Of a stretch of DNA of 10,282 nucleotides, positions 5,243 through 10,282 are shown piece by piece (positions within the stretch are counted from its first letter, which is position 1; every line of letters starts with the position of its first letter). This DNA is from an uncultured Lachnospiraceae bacterium (GTDB lineage Bacteria > Bacillota > Clostridia > Lachnospirales > Lachnospiraceae): positions 1 to 10,282 of the forward strand of contig CAKSAI010000095.1 in NCBI GenBank assembly GCA_934434905.1, read 5' to 3'. The notes below the pieces were generated by a model. It saw nothing but the letters and a program-made list of their open reading frames with translations, was not told where the DNA came from and ran no database searches. Both the position numbers and the translations under genes were made by a program.

Positions 5243-7274
5243 AATCGTCCTTTGCGGCCTTCTCTAAGAGCCGCCTTATCTCCTCTGTATTTTCTTTCAT
5301 TCTTTCAATCTCATCCCGATACAATGCAGCCTGTCTGCTGCAGGCATTTTCCAGAAAAGCGATCTCGGCGCTGCAGTCCGTGTCACCCGTCTTCTCCTTT
5401 TCCAGAAGACTCGTCACTACCCGGAAGAGATTCTCGTGCCCGATAATCCGGCCATAGCCCCATTTCAGACGGTTCTTCGGCTGATGGAGACTGTTCTTGG
5501 TAAAGTGCTCATAGACCTCCTCATCAAAGGAAAAGGCATACGAATTGTTGTCTATATGGTAGAGCTTTCTTAAGGCGGCGGATAGGAGCCCTTCCTTCAG
5601 ATTCTTTACCGCACCGGAGAGCAGCCGCAGATGATCCTGCAGAATCTCGTGAGGGAACAGTACATTGCCATGCCAGTCGATGCGGACGAAGGTATCCTGT
5701 TCCGTTAAAAAGGCGTCAAGCAGCGCATGCTCCATGTTCCGGCTCCCGGCAAAGAGCTTTTCCGCTTCGTCTGTCCGTCCCTCTTTTTGCGCCTGTGCAT
5801 AAGCCTCATTGACTTCCCGGACTCTGTCATATGCCGTCGCACCGACCCGGGCAGCAGCGGTGAGGCTTGCAATAAGGCCTTCTCCGTCAGCACCGTAGGC
5901 TTTGCACTGGGATAATTCCAGCATTTCCTCTGCTTTTTTCAGAACACCGAAGAAGGACAGAGGCGCTACGGCGGTATGATCTATGGCCATCAGGAGCAGC
6001 CCGAACAGTTCATGGTGCATCCGATAGACATCTTCATTATAGAAATCATCATTGTCGAACTGGGAATGATAATTCGTCTCCATGAAGCTCCCGCCGGTAA
6101 AATCGTTGACCATGGAGGGAATGCCTGCTATGGCAATGGAGAAGTCGTCCGACCAGGTCTCAATGGGCGCTGTCACTCTGGCTTCTTCCGGATAGGCAGG
6201 AGTCAGAGCGGGCAACTCTTCCAAGAAGGTCTCAAGGAAGGGAACGTATTCCCAGGTACTTCGGATTCTGGCCCTGGTTCCGTGCGCCAGAGCGGGCAGC
6301 TCGAAGTTCAGATCGGCGATCACGCTGCCCCGCCAGGTGGGATGTACGGTAAATACCTGCTCATAAGCACCTGTGGACCAGTCAAATTGCGAGTCGATGA
6401 CGCCCCATTCCTCTGCCGCCATGGCACAGAAGGTCAGTGTGTTTTCGGGCTGATAGCCGGTTTTAAGCAGTGTTTTGCCGATGCACAGCATCATTGCGAT
6501 GGCGGTATTGTCATCCTGAAAGCCGTCAAAGTAAGAATCATAATGGGCGGAAAGCATGATCCGGCGCTCCGGATGCCGACCAGGAATCTCACCGATGACA
6601 TTGTAGGTAGTCTGATCCTTTTTCACCAGAGAAACCGCATCCAGAAGGACCGTGATTTCCCCATGCGTTCCAAGTGCTTCCTTCAGAGCCTCCGCATCCT
6701 TTCGCGATATGGAGAAGGCGGCGGCTTCGCAGGGACCGGCGATATCCTGCGCGTTCAATGCCATATCGTCTATCTCGCCATAGCCTCCGGCCTGCACGGC
6801 AATTACCGCTGCCGCGCCCTTTAAATGCGCCTGAAATACCGGGTAGTTGATCCACCATTCATCCCGTTGGTTGATATCCACAAGCACAAGCTTGTCGGTG
6901 ACATTGATGCCTTCATAATCGGATTTAGTGCCTTTCCCCAGATAGACAAGGGAGAATTGCTTTGGACCGTCTGTCACAAACTGCGTCTGATAGGCGCCAA
7001 GCTGCACGGTTCTTTCCTTCCCATGGGAATCCGAAAAGGTCAGCTCTGCCTTCTGAAATTCCCAGGAGTCTACCCGGATGGCATCCTTATAAACCTTTGG
7101 AAAGCCAATCTGCTTCATTTCCTCTGCCAGCATATCCCCGGTGGCAAGCTCTGCCTTAGAGCCTGCAGTCCGATAGCCCAGCCTGGGATTGGAACAGATC
7201 TGCTCCATTTTCTTCGCCAGCCGGTAGGACCAGGAAACATCCAATTGTTTTCTGTATTCTTCCTGCATATTCAT
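5232..7274 (-). CDS. M28-family zinc metallopeptidase with PA-like insert and helical C-terminal extension
   Basis: 680 residues from the chosen start. The M28 dizinc site is complete: H244 in SAHYDS, D255 in QDDNTA, the catalytic/ligand pair E288-E289 in AAEEWG, D321 in IADLNFE and H403 in NYHSQFD. Residues about 105-210 lie where M28 enzymes often carry a protease-associated (PA) domain, and VTDKLVLVDINQ plus AHLKGAAAVIAVQ fit one. After about residue 430 comes a 250-residue, mostly helical, charged extension ending in a probable coiled coil. The family suggests an aminopeptidase or carboxypeptidase. No signal peptide or membrane segment is present, so it is probably cytoplasmic and would act on imported peptides. 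Four in-frame ATGs lie near the start (7283, 7280, 7274, 7268). AGGAG directly abuts the first and is 9 nt from the third, so I chose 7274. It overlaps the acetyltransferase gene by 11 nt. Confidence 0.9.
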   Translation of the reverse strand: MNMQEEYRKQLDVSWSYRLAKKMEQICSNPRLGYRTAGSKAELATGDMLAEEMKQIGFPKVYKDAIRVDSWEFQKAELTFSDSHGKERTVQLGAYQTQFVTDGPKQFSLVYLGKGTKSDYEGINVTDKLVLVDINQRDEWWINYPVFQAHLKGAAAVIAVQAGGYGEIDDMALNAQDIAGPCEAAAFSISRKDAEALKEALGTHGEITVLLDAVSLVKKDQTTYNVIGEIPGRHPERRIMLSAHYDSYFDGFQDDNTAIAMMLCIGKTLLKTGYQPENTLTFCAMAAEEWGVIDSQFDWSTGAYEQVFTVHPTWRGSVIADLNFELPALAHGTRARIRSTWEYVPFLETFLEELPALTPAYPEEARVTAPIETWSDDFSIAIAGIPSMVNDFTGGSFMETNYHSQFDNDDFYNEDVYRMHHELFGLLLMAIDHTAVAPLSFFGVLKKAEEMLELSQCKAYGADGEGLIASLTAAARVGATAYDRVREVNEAYAQAQKEGRTDEAEKLFAGSRNMEHALLDAFLTEQDTFVRIDWHGNVLFPHEILQDHLRLLSGAVKNLKEGLLSAALRKLYHIDNNSYAFSFDEEVYEHFTKNSLHQPKNRLKWGYGRIIGHENLFRVVTSLLEKEKTGDTDCSAEIAFLENACSRQAALYRDEIERMKENTEEIRRLLEKAAKDDYGK

Positions 7275-7315
7275 ATGCATCATCTCCTGTAAAGGGTAAC
7301 TTGGATCACTGTCTT

Positions 7316-7344
7316 ATGATATCACGTGTCCGGTTATTTTGCAA
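7316..7344 (-). promoter_or_regulatory. Predicted promoter for the peptidase-acetyltransferase operon
   Basis: On the minus strand TTGCAA (7344-7339) and TATCAT (7321-7316) are 17 nt apart. The -10 box is one mismatch from consensus and the -35 box two. The expected transcript starts near 7309, about 35 nt before the chosen ATG. The -35 box is part of a 10-bp palindrome TGCAATTGCA (7340-7349) that could be a regulator site. Confidence 0.5.
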
Positions 7345-7418
7345 TTGCATTTCATGTAAGCGCGGGCTGAACTGTTGCCATTTCATTCTGTTACCCCTGT
7401 TTTTTCGGGGGATTTTGC

Positions 7419-7447
7419 TGGACATATTATGACAAGTTTGTTATATT
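7419..7447 (+). promoter_or_regulatory. Predicted promoter for the polysaccharide deacetylase gene
   Basis: TGGACA (7419-7424) and TATATT (7442-7447), spacer 17 nt, each box one mismatch from consensus. Transcription would start near 7454, leaving a leader of about 26 nt with AGGAGG (7468-7473) just upstream of ATG 7480. It is divergent from the peptidase promoter within the 196-nt region 7284-7479, which otherwise holds only a weak CCCC/GGGG hairpin (7395-7410). Confidence 0.6.
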
Positions 7448-7479
7448 GTCAATAGGAACAATTCTAGGAGGAAAATACG

Positions 7480-8337
7480 ATGCGATACAGATTTTTAAGA
7501 TTTCCGGGCGGGCTCCGCAAGGCAGTGACATTCAGCTACGATGACGGCAATCGACATGATATACGGCTTGCAGAAACGCTTGATCGTTACGGCATGAAGT
7601 GTACATTTAATATTAACAGCGGTCTCATTGCGGAACAAGGAGGCGAATACCATCTTTCCGGGCAGGAAATACAGGAACATATTTTAGACAGCGGGCATGA
7701 AGTCGCTGTACACGGAGAATTTCACCGTGCTCCCGGCAAGCAGCGCCCCATCGATGGAATACAGGACGTTCTCAACTGCCGCCTTGCCCTTGAACAGCGG
7801 TTCGGGCTCATCATACGCGGAATGGCATATCCCGACTCCGGCATAACTGCATTTGCAAATAGCGCCAATTATGCTGATATCCGGCGGTATCTGCAGGATC
7901 TTGATATTGTTTATTCCCGAACCCTGGGTGGTGATAATGACCGCTTCGAGCTTCCGGGTGACTGGCTGGCCTGGATACCAACGGCGCACCATGATAATCC
8001 CCATATTTTCGAATACATTGAGAAGTTTAACGCACTGGATGAAACCGGTTATTGCGCGACGATGACGCCCAAGCTGTTTTACCTTTGGGGACACAGCTTT
8101 GAATTTGACAGAAATAACAACTGGGATCATCTTGAGAAGATCTGTGAACAGCTTTCCGGCAGACTGGATATCTGGTATGCCACAAATATGGAGATTTACG
8201 ATTACGTAAATGCTTATGATCGGCTTGTATACAGCGCTGACGGACACACCGTATACAACCCCTCTTTGCTTGACATATGGTTTAGTGTTGACGGAGAGAT
8301 TCGCCGCATCGGGTCGGGAGAGACGATTCGGGTTTAA
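7480..8337 (+). CDS. Polysaccharide deacetylase (NodB/CE4-like) family protein
   Basis: 285 residues. NodB-type motifs: TFSYDDG (17-23) with the D21-D22 pair (motif 1), HGEFH (78-82) in place of the usual H-[ST]-x-x-H metal motif 2, RGMAYPDSG (113-121) in place of R-x-P-Y motif 3, and LWGHSFEF (202-209) with H205 near the C-terminal catalytic histidine position. CE4 enzymes remove N- or O-acetyl groups from chitooligosaccharides, peptidoglycan or xylan with a metal held by D-H-H. No signal peptide is present, so it probably acts in the cytoplasm on imported or internal acetylated sugars. Residues 245-285 form a short beta-type tail after the NodB core. AGGAGG precedes the ATG and a good promoter lies at 7419-7447. 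It is a single-gene unit followed by the tRNA-Ser promoter; no clear terminator is visible after it. Substrate unknown. Confidence 0.87.
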   Translation: MRYRFLRFPGGLRKAVTFSYDDGNRHDIRLAETLDRYGMKCTFNINSGLIAEQGGEYHLSGQEIQEHILDSGHEVAVHGEFHRAPGKQRPIDGIQDVLNCRLALEQRFGLIIRGMAYPDSGITAFANSANYADIRRYLQDLDIVYSRTLGGDNDRFELPGDWLAWIPTAHHDNPHIFEYIEKFNALDETGYCATMTPKLFYLWGHSFEFDRNNNWDHLEKICEQLSGRLDIWYATNMEIYDYVNAYDRLVYSADGHTVYNPSLLDIWFSVDGEIRRIGSGETIRV

Positions 8338-8379
8338 TTTTTCAAATTTTTCAAATGTGAAAATCTGTGATTTGGGGTA

Positions 8380-8408
8380 TTGACAAAACCTCGTTTATCT
8401 TGTAGAAT
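8380..8408 (+). promoter_or_regulatory. Promoter of the tRNA-Ser gene
   Basis: A perfect -35 TTGACA (8380-8385), a 17-nt spacer and TAGAAT (8403-8408), one mismatch from TATAAT. The predicted transcript starts near 8415, about 32 nt before the tRNA. This is the strongest promoter in the window, as expected for a stable RNA gene. The rest of 8338-8446 holds a tandem TTTTTCAAA repeat and a weak 6-bp A/T-rich hairpin (8348-8363). Confidence 0.75.
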
Positions 8409-8416
8409 AATCTAAG

Positions 8417-8442
8417 CGTCACGGTATTAGACCAATGTGACG
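8417..8442 (+). other. Hairpin in the tRNA-Ser 5' leader
   Basis: CGTCAC (8417-8422) pairs exactly with GTGACG (8437-8442). GGT (8423-8425) can pair with ACC (8431-8433), leaving an AAT bulge. It fills nearly the whole leader between the predicted transcription start and the mature tRNA at 8447. It could shape RNase P or other 5' processing, or be an operator; neither can be shown from sequence. Confidence 0.6.
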
Positions 8443-8446
8443 GTTC

Positions 8447-8534
8447 GGAGAAATACTCAAGAGGCCGAAGAGGCGCCCCTGCTAAGGGTGTAGGTCGGGT
8501 GACCGGCGCGAGGGTTCAAATCCCTCTTTCTCCG
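8447..8534 (+). tRNA. tRNA-Ser(GCU)
   Basis: An 88-nt type II tRNA. Acceptor stem GGAGAAA (8447-8453) pairs with TTTCTCC (8527-8533), discriminator G8534. The anticodon stem CGCCC/GGGTG encloses the loop CTGCTAA with anticodon GCT, which reads AGC/AGU serine codons. A long variable arm (GGTCGGGTGACC region, as in serine tRNAs) and a T arm GAGGG-TTCAAAT-CCCTC follow. CCA is not encoded. It is transcribed from its own promoter as a single gene and has its own terminator downstream. Confidence 0.96.
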
Positions 8535-8547
8535 TTTTTCCATTCAG

Positions 8548-8587
8548 AAGGTTCCAGGATGAGAGAAATCCGTCCTGGAGCCTTTTT
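8548..8587 (+). terminator. Intrinsic terminator of the tRNA-Ser gene and target site of the intron
   Basis: GGTTCCAGGA (8550-8559) pairs with TCCTGGAGCC (8573-8582), 10 bp with one G-U, extendable by two A-T pairs into the T-run. TTTTT follows at 8583-8587. The intron begins three bases after the T-run, at 8590, so this terminator is the 5' exon of the insertion. Confidence 0.92.
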
Positions 8588-8589
8588 AG

Positions 8590-9038
8590 GTGCGCCTGAC
8601 GGCGCACGTTTCCAATGGGTGCAAGTCCCGAATCCGCCCGGTAGTGGGAAGGATATAGCCGAAAGCAAGGGTGTCCGCTGTGAAGCGGGATCTGAAGGAA
8701 GCTGGATGTGGGGAACATACTAACCCATGGGCAAATCTCTGGTCTGACGAACAGAAATCACATATGAGGTTATGCATGAGGGTAAGGCTGCCTAACAAGT
8801 TGAAGCCCGATAACTACACGGAATCATGCATGATAAATGTGGCAGATGGATGGAGAGAAGGAAACGTGTGGTACTCAGGGAGGTCTGTACGGCATGCTCT
8901 GAAAGGAGTAACCATCGCCTAAAGCGGTGCTGAACGTACAGAAGTCAGCAGAGGTTATAGTAGTGAAAGTTTTTTTTTCATGAAGGACCGAATCAGTAGG
9001 AGTCTTGAGTATGACCGAGAAAGGAGGAATGACCGTTT
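8590..9038 (+). ncRNA. 5' part of the group II intron ribozyme (domains I-III, start of IV)
   Basis: Visible stems: GTGCGCC/GGCGCAC (8590-8596 with 8601-8607), TCTGTACG paired with CGTACAGA (8884-8891 with 8935-8942), probably domain II, and GTGAAA paired with TTTCAT (8964-8980), which encloses most of a run of nine T and probably belongs to the base of domain IV. For the 5' exon TTTTAG (8584-8589) the best intron complement is CTAAAG (8919-8924), 6 bp with one G-U. It lies inside the probable domain II, so a domain I site such as TTGAAG (8800-8805) may be the real EBS1. There is no gene here. Confidence 0.75.
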
Positions 9039-10282
9039 ATGGCAGAAAACATGGATAATGGCTGTTCGCAAAGAGATAGTGCGGAACACAAAGGGTATGC
9101 GAAAGCGTCAAGGTCATTCAATCAGATATGGAAAGAAAGAGACAGTGCACAGCCGAAACTCTTGGAGGCGATATTGTATAAAGACAATTTTAACAGAGCG
9201 TACAAAAGAGTCAAGGCAAACAAGGGAGCGGCGGGAATCGACGGAATGACCGTAGAGGAAGCACTCCCGTACCTAAGGGAACATCAGCAGGAGCTGACCG
9301 AAAGAATTTATAAGGGAAAATATACTCCGTCTCCAGTAAGGAGAGTTGAGATTCCCAAACCGGATGGTGGTGAGCGAAAGCTTGGCATACCAACCGTGAT
9401 AGACCGAACCATTCAGCAGGCAATCGCACAGCAGTTAATGCCAATCTATGAACCACTGTTTATAGAAACCAGCTATGGTTATCGTCCAGGCAAGAGCGCA
9501 AAGCACGCAATTCAGAAAGTGAAAGAGTATGCGGAGCAGGGTTATACTTTTGCGGTAACACTGGATTTGTCCAAGTACTTCGATACCCTAAACCACGAGA
9601 AACTGATCAATCTTTTGCGCAAAGAAGTGAAGGACGAACGGGTAATCCAGCTGATTAAGCGGTATCTGAAGAGTGGTGTCATGGAAAACGGAGTGGTGAT
9701 GGAAACAGAGAAAGGCTCTCCGCAAGGAGGGAACCTGTCCCCACTACTTGCCAATGTTTATCTGAACGAGTTCGATCAGGAGTTCACAAAGAGAGGTGTT
9801 CCCTGTATCAGATACGCAGATGATATCGTATTACTTGCGAAAAGCAAGCGAGCATCAGAACGGCTGCTGGAAAGCAGTACAAAGTATCTGGAAGAGACGC
9901 TGAAACTCACCGTGAACCGAGAGAAAAGCCGGACAGTGAGCGTGTTTGCAATCCGAAATTTTAAGTTTCTTGGCTTCGCATTGGGAAGGAACGGGAATGG
10001 AATCTATATCCGCGTTCATCCGAAGTCATGGAAGAAGTTCAAGTCGAAACTGAAAGACTTATCTTCCCGTAGGTCTGCCCAGAGTATCAAGCCGAGCCTT
10101 GAAAGAATCAAGGTGTATGCAAGAGGATGGCTCAACTATTACGGAATTGCAAGCATGAAGAACAACATAAATGACATCAATGGATGGCTTTATCACAGAA
10201 TACGCATGTGTATATGGAAACAATGGAAATTGCCCAGAACAAAGAAGAGAAATCTGATAAAAATGGGAATCCATGAATACTA
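9039..10282 (+). CDS. ltrA: Group II intron reverse transcriptase/maturase (3' end outside window)
   Basis: 414 codons are visible, intact and still open at the window end. The start ATG follows GGAGG (9023-9027) by 11 nt. An earlier ATG (9029) in another frame stops after nine codons. Family blocks: ANKGAAGIDGM (60-70), YTPSPVRRVEIPKPDGGERK (95-114) followed by LGIPTVIDRTIQQA (115-128), SYGYRPG (145-151), LDLSKYFD (175-182, catalytic Asp176), GSPQGGNLSPLLAN (226-239) and YADD (259-262, the catalytic pair). Then comes the maturase/thumb region with GWLNYYGIAS (363-372) and RIRMCIWKQWK (387-397). The enzyme binds the intron RNA, helps it splice and copies it into DNA. It resembles class IIC proteins such as GsI-IIC RT (about 420 residues). 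Probably some 50 residues are missing. No HNH endonuclease domain is visible so far. The symbol is the generic name for such maturases. Confidence 0.93.
   Translation, partial: MAENMDNGCSQRDSAEHKGYAKASRSFNQIWKERDSAQPKLLEAILYKDNFNRAYKRVKANKGAAGIDGMTVEEALPYLREHQQELTERIYKGKYTPSPVRRVEIPKPDGGERKLGIPTVIDRTIQQAIAQQLMPIYEPLFIETSYGYRPGKSAKHAIQKVKEYAEQGYTFAVTLDLSKYFDTLNHEKLINLLRKEVKDERVIQLIKRYLKSGVMENGVVMETEKGSPQGGNLSPLLANVYLNEFDQEFTKRGVPCIRYADDIVLLAKSKRASERLLESSTKYLEETLKLTVNREKSRTVSVFAIRNFKFLGFALGRNGNGIYIRVHPKSWKKFKSKLKDLSSRRSAQSIKPSLERIKVYARGWLNYYGIASMKNNINDINGWLYHRIRMCIWKQWKLPRTKKRNLIKMGIHEY

Larger units (their letters stand above)
8590..10282 (+). mobile_element. Group II intron, IIC-like, inserted behind the tRNA-Ser terminator (3' end outside window)
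   Basis: The 5' boundary is GTGCGCC at 8590, the GUGYG-type start of group II introns. About 450 nt of structured, non-coding RNA (8590-9038) precede the maturase gene. Motifs that I recall, from memory and not from an alignment, from class IIC introns such as that of Oceanobacillus iheyensis are GGGTGCAAGTCCCGAA (8627-8642), GCAAGGGTGTCCG (8666-8678), ATCTGAAGGAAGC (8690-8702) and ACAGAAGTCAGCAGAGG (8938-8954). The site directly behind a terminator stem and U-tract, in the same orientation, is the known IIC habit. The reverse transcriptase also resembles IIC enzymes and no endonuclease domain is seen. The 3' exon junction and domains V and VI lie beyond the window, so completeness cannot be judged. 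Confidence 0.88.

Noticed and set aside
5976..7292. Two long + strand open frames (282 and 155 codons) opposite the M28 peptidase gene
   Set aside because: Both are antisense to a gene with a complete metallopeptidase active site, have no ribosome binding site and resemble no family.
7395..7410. Hairpin CCCC/GGGG followed by ATTTT as a terminator
   Set aside because: Only four G-C pairs with a long T-rich loop, and no + strand gene ends upstream.
8348..8363. Hairpin TTTTCA/TGAAAA after the deacetylase gene as a terminator
   Set aside because: A/T-rich 6-bp stem without a T-run behind it; unlikely to stop transcription.
8482..8718. Minus-strand 78-codon frame across tRNA-Ser, the terminator and the intron start
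   Set aside because: It runs through a tRNA and two structured RNAs. The end GFEPSRRSPDLHP is the known kind of false protein read from the back of serine tRNA genes.
8970..8978. Run of nine T in the intron as a slippage site or terminator
   Set aside because: Six of the flanking and run bases pair as GTGAAA/TTTCAT, so the run is explained as one side and loop of a domain IV hairpin, and no coding frame crosses it.
8980..9249. 89-codon + strand frame before and over the start of the maturase
   Set aside because: Its frame differs from that of the reverse transcriptase, it is Arg-rich and low in hydrophobic residues, and it overlaps intron RNA structure and the true maturase start.
1..10282. 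CRISPR array, toxin-antitoxin pair, phage or known defence system
   Set aside because: I found no direct-repeat array with spacers, no phage genes and no toxin-antitoxin pair. The reverse transcriptase is of group II intron type with intron RNA around it, not a retron or defence RT.

Overview
The window looks like chromosome from a Clostridia-type Firmicute, most likely a gut Lachnospiraceae or related family. Grounds: strong AGGAGG-type ribosome binding sites, sigma-A-like promoters with 17-bp spacers, a two-subunit iron-sulfur fumarase, SipW-type signal peptides, a CmpB-like membrane protein and a group IIC-type intron. No replication or plasmid gene is visible. The only mobile element is the intron at the right edge.

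Left part (1-2193, + strand): a secreted-protein cluster. It holds the 3' end of an unidentified gene (2-118), then a 422-residue protein with a TasA/CalY-like (SipW-cognate) signal peptide and a repetitive, beta-helix-like C-terminal half (273-1541), then a second, small 175-residue protein with the same kind of signal peptide (1666-2193). Thirteen to fifteen bases after the first two stop codons lies the same element of about 67 nt made of two adjacent hairpins (134-200 and 1555-1623). The stems keep pairing through G-U changes. No signal peptidase gene is in view; it may lie upstream.

Middle (2190-4586, + strand): a promoter whose -35 box overlaps the stop codon of the small secreted protein drives a CmpB-like five-helix membrane protein with a long charged coiled tail (2256-3143), followed closely by the alpha (3164-4009) and beta (4047-4586) subunits of a class I [4Fe-4S] fumarase or related hydro-lyase. 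A perfect 12-bp inverted repeat joins the stop codon region of the upstream gene to the start codon of the membrane protein gene.

Minus-strand block (7274-4607): an M28-type zinc peptidase with no signal peptide, translationally overlapping by 11 nt with a GNAT acetyltransferase. It converges on the fumarase genes with only 20 nt between stops. A divergent promoter region (7284-7479) separates it from a + strand NodB-like polysaccharide deacetylase, also without a signal peptide (7480-8337).

Right part: a clean promoter, a leader hairpin, a tRNA-Ser(GCU) gene (8447-8534) and its intrinsic terminator. A group II intron starts directly behind the terminator's U-tract at 8590 and runs off the window end. 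Its reverse transcriptase/maturase (9039-10282, incomplete) is intact as far as it can be seen. Insertion behind a terminator and the RT type both fit class IIC.

I see no clearly unprecedented system. The most interesting signals are the duplicated double-hairpin element within the SipW-type cluster and the stop-to-start inverted repeat with an overlapping promoter.
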